A stretch of 64,000 nt of DNA from Corynebacterium sp. CNJ-954 (GCF_001942345.1 NZ_MKKI01000041.1:124001-188000), one strand, 5' to 3'. Positions 34,760 through 46,278 are shown, counted from the first letter of the stretch. A program made the numbers and translations. The notes: generated from the letters alone by a model not told the origin.

Positions 34760-36244
34760 ATGACCACCACCACTCACGACCGCGACGTCGTCGTCATCGG
34801 AGCAGGCCCCGCTGGTCTCACCGCCGCCTACACCCTGGCCAAGGCCGGCAAGTCCGTCACCGTCCTCGAGGCCCGCGACCGCGTCGGCGGGCGCACCTGG
34901 AACGGAACCGCGGTCGACGGAGACGGCAACCCGCACTTCATCGAGATCGGCGGACAGTGGATCTCCCCCGATCAGACCCGACTGATCGAGATGGTCGAGG
35001 AACTCGGCCTCGAGACCTACCAGCGCTACCGCGAGGGCAAGTCCGTCTACGTCTCACCGGACGGCTCCCGTCACACCTACGAAGGTGACCGCCTCCCGTG
35101 CTCGGCCGAGACGGAGGCCGAGATGAACAAACTCATCGCCCTGATGGACGATCTCGCCGACGAGGTCGGGGCCGAAACACCCTGGGCCGCCGAGCGGGCC
35201 GCAGAACTCGACACCGTCCCCTTCCGCGACTGGCTCTCCCAGCACAGCGACGACCAGGAAGCCATCGACAACGTGTCGATCTACGTCGCCTCCGGCATGC
35301 TGACCAAACCGTCCTACGCGTTCTCCACGCTGCAGGCCGTTCTGATGGCCGCCTCCGCCGGATCCTTCTCCAATCTGGTGGATGAGGATTTCATCCTCGA
35401 CAAGCGCGTGGTCGGTGGCATGCAGTCCGTCTCGCTCAATCTCGCCGACAAGATCCGTGAACTCGGCGGAGACATCGTCCTCTCTTCGCCTGTGCGGGAA
35501 CTGACCTGGGCCGACGTCGACCCGACGACCGCCGACGAGGCAAACGGGATCCCCGCGGACGTCCGTAACGGCGTCTCGGACAACGGCGCCCCGGGCGCTG
35601 TCACTGCCGTGTCCGACAGCGTCACCGTGCATGCCAGGAACGTGGTGCTGGCTGTCCCCCCGAACCTCTACAACCGCATCCAGTTCGTCCCCCCGATGCC
35701 CCGCGAACAGCACATCGCGCATCAGCACATCTCCATGGGCCTGGTGATAAAGATCCACGCGGTCTACGAAACCCCCTTCTGGCGCGACAAGGGCCTCTCC
35801 GGCACGTCCTTCGGTGGCGGACGCCTGGTCCAGGAGGTCTACGACAACACCAACGTCCAGTGGCAGAACGGACAGCCCGTCGAGGACGCCAACGGCACCC
35901 TGGTCGGCTTCATCTCCGACGTCTACGCGGAGAAGATGTGGGCACTGCCCGAGGCCGAGCGTAAGGAAGCCATCCTCTCCGCGATGGCTGACTACCTCGG
36001 CCCGGAGACCAAGAACCCCATCGCCTTCTACCTGTCGGACATGGCTGCCGAGGAGTGGACCCGGGGCGCCTACGCCACCAGCTACGACCTGGGCGGGCTC
36101 CACCGGTGGGGCCACCTGCAGAATCAGCCGACCGGCCCGATCCACTACGCGTGCTCCGACATCGCCGCCGAAGGCTACCAGCATGTCGACGGCGCCGTCC
36201 GTCAGGGCGAGGCCGTGGCCAACAACATCATCGAGGGGCTCTGA
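34760..36244 (+). CDS. puo: Putrescine oxidase (flavin monoamine oxidase family)
   Basis: The 494-residue flavoprotein oxidises putrescine to 4-aminobutanal, ammonia and H2O2. It has the FAD motif VVVIGAGPAGLTAAYTLAKAGKSV, ARDRVGGRTW, and GGQWISPDQTRLIEMVEELGL. The segment AVLMAASAGSFSNLVDEDFI and the C-terminal CSDIAAEGYQHVDGAVRQGE closely match the Rhodococcus putrescine oxidase as I remember it. An insertion of about 25 residues (around DVDPTTADEANGIPADVRNG) is not in that enzyme. AAGGAGG lies 9 bases before ATG 34760, although the frame is open further upstream. It leads the polyamine operon. Confidence 0.9.
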   Translation: MTTTTHDRDVVVIGAGPAGLTAAYTLAKAGKSVTVLEARDRVGGRTWNGTAVDGDGNPHFIEIGGQWISPDQTRLIEMVEELGLETYQRYREGKSVYVSPDGSRHTYEGDRLPCSAETEAEMNKLIALMDDLADEVGAETPWAAERAAELDTVPFRDWLSQHSDDQEAIDNVSIYVASGMLTKPSYAFSTLQAVLMAASAGSFSNLVDEDFILDKRVVGGMQSVSLNLADKIRELGGDIVLSSPVRELTWADVDPTTADEANGIPADVRNGVSDNGAPGAVTAVSDSVTVHARNVVLAVPPNLYNRIQFVPPMPREQHIAHQHISMGLVIKIHAVYETPFWRDKGLSGTSFGGGRLVQEVYDNTNVQWQNGQPVEDANGTLVGFISDVYAEKMWALPEAERKEAILSAMADYLGPETKNPIAFYLSDMAAEEWTRGAYATSYDLGGLHRWGHLQNQPTGPIHYACSDIAAEGYQHVDGAVRQGEAVANNIIEGL

Positions 36245-36247
36245 GCC

Positions 36248-38767
36248 ATGACCACTGCGCGCATCGTCGTCGGTTACAGTGCGACGTCAACGGGACGGGA
36301 CGCCCTGCGCCTCGGTATCGCCATCGCGAGAGAACGTGACGCCCACCTGTACCTGGTGATGGTCGCCCCCGAGGATGACGTTTTCACCGCCGCCCAGCCT
36401 TTCGACCAGAGCTACGGCCGGATCCGGGACCGCCAGCTGCAGACCTGGCTCGACGAGGCCGCGCTGACCGTCCCCGAGGACATCCGGTGCTCAACCCACC
36501 TCGTCCCAGGCCAGTCCGCACCGGAAGGGCTCCTCGACGCGGCACGGCAACTGGGCGGGGGAATCATCGTCACCGGATCACGACCGGGTGGGCTGCTCCG
36601 TCGCCACCGGCTGGGCACGATGGCCTCCCACCTGCTCCATGCGTCCCACGTGCCGGTCGCCCTGGCACCCGCCGGATACGACCACCCCGGCCCCCTCGGA
36701 CATGTCACCGCCATGTTCGGACCCCGTCGCGGCGCCACCGACCTCATCGGCGAATCCATCATCACGGCCCGCAACCGTGGGATTCCGCTACGCCTGGTGT
36801 CCCTGGTGACTCTCGATGTCAGCGACAAAACCGTGCCGCAGGACGAGTCGGAGGTGACCACCGATGTCCTCCAGGACCTCGAGACCTACGCCACCAAGCG
36901 TCTGGCCGAGGACGCCACCGAGCTCGTCGAAGCCGGCCGGGCGACAACACACATCGCCACCGGACGAGACGTCCCCGCCGCGATGGCCGAACTCAACTGG
37001 CACGACGACGAGATCGTCCTCGTCGCCTCGTCCCGTCTGGCCAGTCACGGCCGCATGTTCCTGGGTTCCACCGCCACGAAGATGCTGCGGGTCGCACCAG
37101 TGCCGGTGATCGTCATCCCGTCCGGCTATTCCTTCCATGAACCGGACCACGCCACCGACCCCGAACCGGAGGCTGACACCATGACCTCACACACCACCGG
37201 CACCGGAACGACGGCCAGTACCGTCCCCAGTGACAAAGGCCTCGCCAAAGGCCAGATCGGCGTCCTGGGTACCGTCGTCATCGGCGTGGGCTGCATCGCA
37301 CCCGCCTACACCCTGACCTCAGGTCTGGGCCCGACCATCGCCGAAGTCGGTGCCCATGTCCCCGCGATCCTGATCCTCGGTTTCCTCCCGATGCTCCTGG
37401 TGGCTTTCGGATACCGCGAGCTGAACTCCCGCTTCCCGGACTCTGGTACGTCCTTCACCTGGGCCACAAAAGCTTTCTCACCGTGGGTCGGATGGATGGG
37501 AGGATGGGGCCTTATCGCAGCGACCGTCATCGTCCTGTCGAACTTGGCCGCCGTCGCCGTGGACTTCCTCTACATCCTGCTCGGCCAGATATTCGACAAC
37601 CAGGACATCGCCGACCTCACCCGGAACCTCTGGGTCAACATCCCGACCACGCTGGTCTTCATCGCGATCGCCGCCTGGGTCTCCTACCGGGGGCTGGGGT
37701 CGACGAAGATGGTCCAGTACATCCTCGTGGCGATCCAGCTCGTGGTGCTCACCGCCTTCGCCGTCTCCGCGATCGTGCAGGCGAACAACGGCAGTTCCTT
37801 CGACCCCACACCAATCAGCCTCGAGTGGTTCAACCCGGCCGGCATCGAGAGCTTCTCCGTGATCGCTGCCGGTATCTCGCTCTCCATCTTCATGTTCTGG
37901 GGCTGGGACACCACGTTGACCATGAATGAGGAGACCAAGGACCCGAAGACGACCGCCAGCCGGGCGTCCACCATCACCGTGGTCATCATCATCGCGATCT
38001 ACACACTCTGCGCCGTCGGCGTGGTCGCCTGGGCCGGTGCCGGCTCCGAAGGCCTGGGTGCAGGTAACCCGGCCAACCAGGAGTCCCTGTTCGCCGCCCT
38101 GGCCTCCCCCATCATGGGACCGTTCGCGATCCTCATGTCGATCACCGTACTGACCTCGTCGTTCTCCTCACTTAACTCGACGATGATCTCCCCGTCCCGC
38201 ACACTCCTGGCCATGGGCTACTACCAGGCACTGCCTCCGGTCTTCGCGAAGATCAGCCCGCGGTTCCGCACCCCGTCCGTCGCCACGGTGACCTCCGCCG
38301 TCGCCGCAGGAGCGTTCTACACCATCACCCGACTGATCAGTGAGAACGCCCTCTGGGACACGATCACGGCACTGGGGCTGATGATCTGCTTCTACTACGG
38401 CATCACCGCTCTGGCCTGCGTCTGGTACTTCCGCAAGGAACTGTTCATTTCCGCCCGGACCACTATCTTCCGCTTCCTCTTCCCGCTCATCGGCGGCGTC
38501 GTTCTGCTCGTGATGTTCGTGCAGACCGCGGTCGACTCCCTCGACCCGGACTACGGTTCCGGGAACTCGATCGCCGGCATCGGGATGGTCTTCATCCTCG
38601 GCGTCGGTGTCCTGCTCATCGGTGTGGTCCTGATGGTCTGGACCCGTGTCCTCCACCCCGCCTTCTTCCGTGGCGAGACCCTGCCCGTCACCGAATCCAC
38701 CAGCGACAACTCCGACACACTCGACGACACCCCGGAGACAAGCCCAGCAAAGGAGCCGCTCCCGTGA
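36248..38767 (+). CDS. Fusion of two universal stress protein domains with an APC-family amino acid/polyamine permease
   Basis: One uninterrupted frame of 839 codons encodes two UspA domains (residues about 1-145 and 155-295). They carry nucleotide-loop motifs GSRPGGLLRRHRLGTMASHLL and ASSRLASHGRMFLGSTATKM. An APC permease with about 12 helices follows from about residue 330 (IGVLGTVVIGVGCIAPAYTLTSGLGPTIAEVG). An ATG at 37181 (residue 312) has CGGAGG 8 bases upstream, so the permease could also be made separately from the same frame. Its position after putrescine oxidase and before agmatine deiminase suggests polyamine or agmatine uptake. Confidence 0.88.
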   Translation: MTTARIVVGYSATSTGRDALRLGIAIARERDAHLYLVMVAPEDDVFTAAQPFDQSYGRIRDRQLQTWLDEAALTVPEDIRCSTHLVPGQSAPEGLLDAARQLGGGIIVTGSRPGGLLRRHRLGTMASHLLHASHVPVALAPAGYDHPGPLGHVTAMFGPRRGATDLIGESIITARNRGIPLRLVSLVTLDVSDKTVPQDESEVTTDVLQDLETYATKRLAEDATELVEAGRATTHIATGRDVPAAMAELNWHDDEIVLVASSRLASHGRMFLGSTATKMLRVAPVPVIVIPSGYSFHEPDHATDPEPEADTMTSHTTGTGTTASTVPSDKGLAKGQIGVLGTVVIGVGCIAPAYTLTSGLGPTIAEVGAHVPAILILGFLPMLLVAFGYRELNSRFPDSGTSFTWATKAFSPWVGWMGGWGLIAATVIVLSNLAAVAVDFLYILLGQIFDNQDIADLTRNLWVNIPTTLVFIAIAAWVSYRGLGSTKMVQYILVAIQLVVLTAFAVSAIVQANNGSSFDPTPISLEWFNPAGIESFSVIAAGISLSIFMFWGWDTTLTMNEETKDPKTTASRASTITVVIIIAIYTLCAVGVVAWAGAGSEGLGAGNPANQESLFAALASPIMGPFAILMSITVLTSSFSSLNSTMISPSRTLLAMGYYQALPPVFAKISPRFRTPSVATVTSAVAAGAFYTITRLISENALWDTITALGLMICFYYGITALACVWYFRKELFISARTTIFRFLFPLIGGVVLLVMFVQTAVDSLDPDYGSGNSIAGIGMVFILGVGVLLIGVVLMVWTRVLHPAFFRGETLPVTESTSDNSDTLDDTPETSPAKEPLP

Positions 38768-39816
38768 CTTCCACCGCCCCCACCACCATGCCCGCCGAAT
38801 GGTATCCGCACGAGCGGACCTGGATGTCGTTCCCGACCGCCAATGACACTTTCGGCCCCGACGGTTCCGAGACACTCACCCGTGCCCGTGCCGCGTGGGC
38901 CAGGGTCGCCCGCACCGTCGCACTGTATGAGCCGGTAACCCTGGTCGCAGACCCCGACGATGAGCAGGTCGCCCGAGACCTCCTTGCCGGCACCACCGGC
39001 ATCACACTGGTCACCACTCCGCTCGACGACGCCTGGATCCGAGATTCCGGCCCCACCTTCGTCCATGACGCCGACGGCTCCCTACGCGCCGTGAACTGGA
39101 TCTTCAACGGGTGGGGAGCACAGTCCTGGGCTGCCTGGGAAAATGACGCCCGGTTGGCCACCACCGTCGCCGACGCCGCCGGCGTCCCCGTCGACGACTC
39201 ACCATTGGTCGGAGAAGGCGGCGGACTGCATGTCGACGGCCGTGGCACGGTACTGCTCACCGATACCGTCCAGCTGGACCCGGACCGGAACGCCGGATGG
39301 ACGAAAGAACAGGCAGAAGAAGAGATCCATACCCGCCTGGGAACCCGGCACGCCATATGGCTCCCTCGCGGACTCACCCGGGACTACGACGGATTCGGGA
39401 CGAGAGGGCACGTGGACATCGTCGCCTCGTTCACCGAGGCCGGCCATGTGCTGCTGCACCGGCAGGAGAACCCCGACCACCCGGACCATGAGGTCACCCG
39501 GGAACTCCGCAAGGTACTGGACTCCGCCGTCGACGCCGACGGGAACCCCCTGACGGTCGTCGACCTCCCGGCTCCCGATGTCCTGCGGGACGAGGAGGGC
39601 TGGGTCGACTACTCCTACATCAACCATCTGGTCTGCAATAACGCAGTCATCCTGTGCGCCTTCGGTGATGAACAGGCCGACGAACGCGCGCGGGGCATCC
39701 TCGCCCAGTCCTACCCCGGCCGCACCGTGGAACTCGTCGATGCCCGCGACATCTTCGCTTTCGGTGGCGGCATCCACTGCATCACCCAGCAGCAGCCTGA
39801 GGTGCGTCATGGATGA
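38764..39816 (+). CDS. aguA: Agmatine deiminase
   Basis: The 350-residue peptidyl-arginine-deiminase-family enzyme converts agmatine to N-carbamoylputrescine and ammonia. Diagnostic motifs are MPAEWYPHERTWMSFP, TPLDDAWIRDSGPTFV, the substrate loop VGEGGGLHVDGRGTVL, RGHVDIVASF with the catalytic His, and the nucleophilic Cys in FGGGIHCITQQQP. It starts at GTG 38764, overlapping the permease stop by 4 bases, and its stop overlaps the amidase by 8. Length and motifs are complete. Confidence 0.94.
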   Translation: MTSTAPTTMPAEWYPHERTWMSFPTANDTFGPDGSETLTRARAAWARVARTVALYEPVTLVADPDDEQVARDLLAGTTGITLVTTPLDDAWIRDSGPTFVHDADGSLRAVNWIFNGWGAQSWAAWENDARLATTVADAAGVPVDDSPLVGEGGGLHVDGRGTVLLTDTVQLDPDRNAGWTKEQAEEEIHTRLGTRHAIWLPRGLTRDYDGFGTRGHVDIVASFTEAGHVLLHRQENPDHPDHEVTRELRKVLDSAVDADGNPLTVVDLPAPDVLRDEEGWVDYSYINHLVCNNAVILCAFGDEQADERARGILAQSYPGRTVELVDARDIFAFGGGIHCITQQQPEVRHG

Positions 39817-41608
39817 CATCTATGACGTGACCGGGAAATCCATCGCTGAACTCCGTAGCGACCTCGAGGACGGGACAACGACCGCCGTCGAGCTGGTGGA
39901 GGCCTACCTGGCCCGGATCAGACAGTTCGACCGTCCCGATCCCGCACGCGGGGACGGTCTCGCCAGCGACGGTGGCGTCCCGCTCAACGCGGTCATCGTC
40001 GACAACCCCGACGCCCTGGACGATGCCCGCGCCTCCGATGACCGTCGCCGCGCCGGCACGACCCTCGGCCCCTTGGACGGTATTCCCTACACGGCGAAAG
40101 AGTCGTATCTCGCCCGCGGGTTGACCGCGTCGGCAGGTTCGCCTGCCTTCGCCGACCTCGTCGCACAGAAGGACGCTTTCACCATCGAAAGGTTACGCGA
40201 CGGTGGTGCCATCCTGCTGGGGCTGACCACGATGCCGCCGATGGCGAACGGCGGTATGCAGCGCGGCCTTCACGGGCGTGCGGAAAGCCCTTACAACCCT
40301 GACTACCTGACCAGCGCGTTCGCCTCCGGGTCATCGAACGGCTCCGGCAGTGCGACCACGGCGGAGTTCGCCGCCTTCGGCCTGGGGGAAGAGACATGGT
40401 CGTCCGGACGGGCCCCGGCGTCCTGCAACGCGTTGTGCGCCTACACGCCGTCACGCGGAGTGATCTCCACCCGCGGCAACTGGCCGCTGGTACCGACCAT
40501 GGACGTCGTCGTACCCCACACCCGGTCCATGGCCGACATGGCTGAGGTGCTGGACGTCGTCGTCGCCGACGACCACACCACCCGCGGCGACTTCTGGCGT
40601 ATGCAGCCGTGGATCGACATTCCGGCGTCCTCCGAGATCCGGCCCTCGTCCTACCGGGATGTCGCTGACGGCTCTCACGGACTGACCGGGGTCCGTTTCG
40701 GAATCCCGACGATGTACGTCAACGCAGACGAAGCAGCGGGAACCGGTGGTGACCGCACCGGCGACGTCGGTGTCGGAGGCCCTATGGGGCAGCGGATCAC
40801 CACATCTCCGGCTGTCATCGCCGTGTGGGAAACCGTACGCGCCGATCTCGAAGCTGCCGGTGCCACTGTCATCGAGGTCGATTTCCCGGCCGTCACGAAT
40901 TACGAGGGCGACCGCCCCGGAGCATCCACGATCTCCACCCGCGGGCTGGTCAGCGCGGACTACCTTGACCTGGAGGTCGGCGCGCTCGCAGCCTGGTCGT
41001 GGGAGGATTTCCTGCAGGCCAACGGAGCACCCTCCTTCCATTCCCTCACTGACGTCGACGGAACCCGGATCTTCCCCCACCCTGAAGGGGCCCTCCCCGA
41101 CCGTTACGACGGATTCGACGACGACATCGCCACCTACCCGTCGCTCATCGCGCGGCTCGGCTATACCGGCCCCGCCGACCTCACGGACAACTCCAGCTTC
41201 GGGTTACTGCCCGACGGTGTCCGTGGGCTCGAGGAGACCAGGCGCGTCGATCTCGAGAACTGGATGGACGACCTGGGACTCGACGCCGTGATCTTCCCCG
41301 CGATGGCGGATATCGGTCCGGCTGACGCCGACACCGACCCTTCCTCGGCAGACGCCGCCTGGCGCAACGGAGTCTGGGTCGCCACCGGAAACCTCGTCCC
41401 CCGCCACCTCGGCATCCCCACGGTCACGGTACCGATGGGAATCACCGCGGATAAAGGAATGCCGGTCGGACTCACCATCGCCGGGCGTGCCTGGGACGAC
41501 AACCGACTACTCCGGTTCGGGGCCGAGATCGAGGCGACAGCACCGGCCCGGACCCGTCGAACACCACCAGAACGCACCACCCCCACCACCGAAAGGCCCG
41601 TGTCATGA
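39809..41608 (+). CDS. Amidase-signature family hydrolase (candidate N-carbamoylputrescine amidase)
   Basis: The 599-residue enzyme belongs to the Ser-Ser-Lys amidase family. Lys97 lies in GIPYTAKESY, the glycine/serine loop is ASGSSNGSGSAT (Ser175/176), and the probable nucleophile is Ser199 in GEETWSSGRAP. That motif departs from the usual G-x-D-T-G-G-S-I-R. It overlaps aguA by 8 bases and the NCS1 permease by 4. Agmatine deiminase makes N-carbamoylputrescine, which is normally hydrolysed by the nitrilase-fold AguB. AguB is absent here, so this unrelated amidase may take its place. Confidence 0.85.
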   Translation: MDDIYDVTGKSIAELRSDLEDGTTTAVELVEAYLARIRQFDRPDPARGDGLASDGGVPLNAVIVDNPDALDDARASDDRRRAGTTLGPLDGIPYTAKESYLARGLTASAGSPAFADLVAQKDAFTIERLRDGGAILLGLTTMPPMANGGMQRGLHGRAESPYNPDYLTSAFASGSSNGSGSATTAEFAAFGLGEETWSSGRAPASCNALCAYTPSRGVISTRGNWPLVPTMDVVVPHTRSMADMAEVLDVVVADDHTTRGDFWRMQPWIDIPASSEIRPSSYRDVADGSHGLTGVRFGIPTMYVNADEAAGTGGDRTGDVGVGGPMGQRITTSPAVIAVWETVRADLEAAGATVIEVDFPAVTNYEGDRPGASTISTRGLVSADYLDLEVGALAAWSWEDFLQANGAPSFHSLTDVDGTRIFPHPEGALPDRYDGFDDDIATYPSLIARLGYTGPADLTDNSSFGLLPDGVRGLEETRRVDLENWMDDLGLDAVIFPAMADIGPADADTDPSSADAAWRNGVWVATGNLVPRHLGIPTVTVPMGITADKGMPVGLTIAGRAWDDNRLLRFGAEIEATAPARTRRTPPERTTPTTERPVS

Positions 41609-43131
41609 CTGCACTAGCACCAAAGCCCGAGCGGAGTACTCCCCCGGGCCCACCGTCGGACGGGATGAGCGCAGAGACAACCACAGTTGACGGCGCCGCC
41701 CGCGACACCAGTCCGGTAACCATGGAAGACCCTGACGTCTCGGTACACGGTCCGGAGACACGTGGAATCGAGTACATCACCGAGGACAAGCGTGGCGGAC
41801 GCCCCGGCTCCCTGTTCTGGGTATGGGCGACTCCGAACATCAGCTTCCTCACCATCACCCTCGGGGCCGTGCTCGTCGCCGGGCTGGGACTCAGTCTGTG
41901 GCAGGCACTCGCGGTCACCGTCATCGCGAACCTGGGTTGGATACTGGTCGGCATCCTCGCGGTCAGTGGACCTGCGGCGGGTACCTCCGGCTCCGTCATC
42001 ACCCGTGCCATGTACGGCATCCGAGGCAACAAGATCATTGTCGGCCTCTACGGCTGGCTGCTTTCCGCGGTGTACCTGTCTCTGACCTGGTCCGCGGCCT
42101 CCGTCAACGGTGTCGGCCTGCTGGCACGGTTCGGGGTGCCCTCCAATGCAGCAGTCGACGTCACCGTGGTGATCGTAATCTCCGGAATCACCGCTCTCGT
42201 CGGCATCTACGGTCACGGACTGATCACCAGGCTGTACCCCTACGTCGCCAACGGGCTGGCCGTCGTCTTCCTGCTCGCCACGGTGTTCATGATCCCCCAC
42301 TTCGATCTGAGCTACCAGCCGTCCGAGCACCTCAGTGGGGCAGAACTCGCGGCAACCATGACGGTCGGAGTGGCCATCCTCGCGTCCTCCCCGTTGTCCT
42401 TCTTCAACAGTCCTGACATGGCCCGCTACCTGCCGAGTTCAACACCGAAGTGGAAGACCGCCGCAGCCACCGGTTGCGGCGGAGCGACCGCAGGCATCAT
42501 CTTCACCATGGTCGGAGCACTGATCGCCACCGGCGCGGGATTCGACATGATCGGTGACCCACTCGGAGCCTTCGAAACGGCGATGCCTTCCTGGTTCTTC
42601 CCGATCTTCACCCTCGGCGTCATCGTCGCAGCGATCGGACTCAACGGAATGACTATCTACAGTGCAAGCCTTTCGCTGCAGGCCCTCGGTATTCCGCTGA
42701 AACGTATCCCGTCGACACTGATCATCACCGTCATCGGCACGCTTCTGACGATCGTCTCCGTGGCCGTCTATGACTTCACCACCTCGGTGTCGCTGCTCCT
42801 GCAGCTCATCGTCATCGCCTCCGGCCCGTTGATCAGTGTCTTCGCCGCCGACGTGATTCTTCGTCGGAACCGGTACGACGGTCGGATGCTGCTCGACGAT
42901 GCCCCCGGCAGCCCCTTCTGGTACCGCGACGGCTGGAACTGGAACGGTCTTGCCAGCATCTCCATCGGCGGAGTGGCCGCCCTGCTGTGCATCAACACCG
43001 ACGTATTCGTCGGCCCGGTGTCCAGCCTCACCGGGATGGACCTCTCGATCCCCGTCGGCATCTTCGTCAGCGCCGGTGTTTACTTCCTCCTCTTCCGCAG
43101 GACCTCCACCGAATACCCGACCTCCCGCTAG
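41605..43131 (+). CDS. NCS1-family permease (purine/cytosine permease-like)
   Basis: The 508-residue membrane protein has a polar N-terminus of about 65 residues. About 12 helices follow, starting with LFWVWATPNISFLTITLGAVLVAG. The stretch GTSGSVITRAMYGIRGNKIIVGLYG is typical of NCS1 transporters of nucleobases, hydantoins and related compounds. It overlaps the amidase stop by 4 bases and is followed by an amidohydrolase 9 bases later. Its place in the agmatine operon suggests uptake of an amine or ureido compound, but NCS1 specificity cannot be read from sequence by eye. Confidence 0.87.
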   Translation: MTALAPKPERSTPPGPPSDGMSAETTTVDGAARDTSPVTMEDPDVSVHGPETRGIEYITEDKRGGRPGSLFWVWATPNISFLTITLGAVLVAGLGLSLWQALAVTVIANLGWILVGILAVSGPAAGTSGSVITRAMYGIRGNKIIVGLYGWLLSAVYLSLTWSAASVNGVGLLARFGVPSNAAVDVTVVIVISGITALVGIYGHGLITRLYPYVANGLAVVFLLATVFMIPHFDLSYQPSEHLSGAELAATMTVGVAILASSPLSFFNSPDMARYLPSSTPKWKTAAATGCGGATAGIIFTMVGALIATGAGFDMIGDPLGAFETAMPSWFFPIFTLGVIVAAIGLNGMTIYSASLSLQALGIPLKRIPSTLIITVIGTLLTIVSVAVYDFTTSVSLLLQLIVIASGPLISVFAADVILRRNRYDGRMLLDDAPGSPFWYRDGWNWNGLASISIGGVAALLCINTDVFVGPVSSLTGMDLSIPVGIFVSAGVYFLLFRRTSTEYPTSR

Positions 43132-43140
43132 GAGCAGAAC

Positions 43141-44802
43141 ATGACCACGATCTACCACAACACCACCATCTTCACCGCAGACGCTGACGGCAACACCGCC
43201 GACGCCTTTGCCGTTGACGACGGGCGTTTCATTGCGGTGGGGTCTCTCGACGACGTTCGTACCGCTTCCGCCGACTCAACAACGCCGGTCGAGGAGGTCG
43301 ACCTGAACGGGCGCTTTGTCGCCCCCGGTGTCATCGACTCGCACACCCACCTGGCCTCTTTCGGCACGGCCCTCGGCAAGGCACAGCTGCGTGACTGCCG
43401 GTCGCTGGAGGAGATCCAGCAACGTCTCCTGGACTGGCGCCGGGAGAATCCGGACGCCCCCCGGGTCCTGGGGGTCAGTTGGTTGTTCGACGCCATCGGT
43501 GATTCGCACCCCACCGCTGCGATGCTCGACGATGTCCTCCCCGACATCCCCGTCTACCTCGACGCCAACGACCTCCACTCCACCTGGCTGAATACGGCTG
43601 CTCTGCGGGAGGCCGGTATTGACCGGGACACCCCCGACCCCGTCGGCGGAGAGATCGCCCGCGACGACTCAGGCGAGGCAACCGGTCTTCTCTACGAGAC
43701 TGCCGGGCGCAAGTATGCCTGGGACTTCCTCGACAGGGTCGCCACCACCGAGGACAAGATCCGCTCGCTGCGCCTGGCGTTCTCGGCGTACCTGGAATCC
43801 GGGGTCACGGGAATCACCGACATGGCGCTGACGGAACCTGAGGTCTCCGGGCTACGCACCATCATCGAACGGGACGGCCGTCTGCCGTTCCCCATCACCG
43901 GCCACGTCCTGATGATCGCCGAAAGTGATCCCCAGGCGAATCTGGACCAGGTCGACCGGGTCATCGCGTTGCGGGAGGAACTCGAGGCCAGCGGCGAATC
44001 CGAATGGTTCAGGATCGCCGGCGTGAAGTTCATCATGGACGGGGTGATCGACGCCAAGACCGCAACAATGTGCTGCCCGTACGCCGACGGATCGAACGCC
44101 GCCCCCATCTGGGAGGCCGAACGGATGAAACCGGTTGCCGCAGCAGTGGACGCCGCTGGCCTTCAGATCGCCATGCACGCCATCGGTGACCGCACCAGCG
44201 AGATAGCGATCGAGGTCCTTGAGCACTGCGCCACGGAGAACCAGAGTGACATCAGGTCGCGCCGCCACCGTATCGAACACCTCGAGAGCGTCACCGATGA
44301 CACGATCCGTCGGATGGCTGAGCTCGGCGCCGTCGCCTCCATGCAGCCGGTGCACAGCGATCCGGCGATCTTGGACAACTGGAAGGCCGTCCTCGGAGAC
44401 GAACGACAGGAGCGCGGCTTCCCGTGGCACAAGTTCCGTGAGGCAGGTATCCCGATGACACTGGGAACCGATGCTCCGACGGCACCCCACGAGGCACTTC
44501 CTAATCTGTATGTCGCTCTGACCGGTGGTTCCTCCCTGTCCCCTTCCCTGCCGCCGTACCACCCGGAACGCGCATTCACCCCCGCCGAGGCGCTCACTGC
44601 ACTCACTGCCGGAGGTGCCTACGCTGGACATATGGACAGCACCGGTCAGATTCGGCCCGGGTTCCGGGCGAACTTCATCGAGGTGGACGTCAACCCCCTC
44701 GACGTCGATCCCCGGGATGTCCTCGGAGCTGAGGTCCTTGCCACCTACGTTCTCGGGGAATGCGCGTACTCCTCGACAGCTGACCACACCGACAAGAACT
44801 GA
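43141..44802 (+). CDS. YtcJ-like amidohydrolase (amidohydrolase family 3)
   Basis: The 553-residue metal-dependent hydrolase begins with the beta-sandwich NTTIFTADADGNTADAFAVDDGRFIAVG. The metal motif is GVIDSHTHLASFG, followed by FIMDGVIDAKTATMC, QIAMHAIGDRTSEIAIEVLE, RHRIEHLESVT and LGTDAPTAPHEALP. This is the complete set for YtcJ/NfdA-type enzymes, which cleave N-substituted amides, formamides or related bonds. AGGAG lies 5 bases before the ATG. It is co-transcribed with the agmatine genes and may hydrolyse an N-acyl or carbamoyl amine. It is an alternative candidate for the N-carbamoylputrescine step. Confidence 0.87.
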   Translation: MTTIYHNTTIFTADADGNTADAFAVDDGRFIAVGSLDDVRTASADSTTPVEEVDLNGRFVAPGVIDSHTHLASFGTALGKAQLRDCRSLEEIQQRLLDWRRENPDAPRVLGVSWLFDAIGDSHPTAAMLDDVLPDIPVYLDANDLHSTWLNTAALREAGIDRDTPDPVGGEIARDDSGEATGLLYETAGRKYAWDFLDRVATTEDKIRSLRLAFSAYLESGVTGITDMALTEPEVSGLRTIIERDGRLPFPITGHVLMIAESDPQANLDQVDRVIALREELEASGESEWFRIAGVKFIMDGVIDAKTATMCCPYADGSNAAPIWEAERMKPVAAAVDAAGLQIAMHAIGDRTSEIAIEVLEHCATENQSDIRSRRHRIEHLESVTDDTIRRMAELGAVASMQPVHSDPAILDNWKAVLGDERQERGFPWHKFREAGIPMTLGTDAPTAPHEALPNLYVALTGGSSLSPSLPPYHPERAFTPAEALTALTAGGAYAGHMDSTGQIRPGFRANFIEVDVNPLDVDPRDVLGAEVLATYVLGECAYSSTADHTDKN

Positions 44803-44829
44803 CTTCCCCGAACTTTCAAGGAGAACACC

Positions 44830-46235
<1,406 letters not shown>

Positions 46236-46278
46236 CAACGGAACCAACGCCGCCCGAGACCGCCGTACAGGCTGTCCG

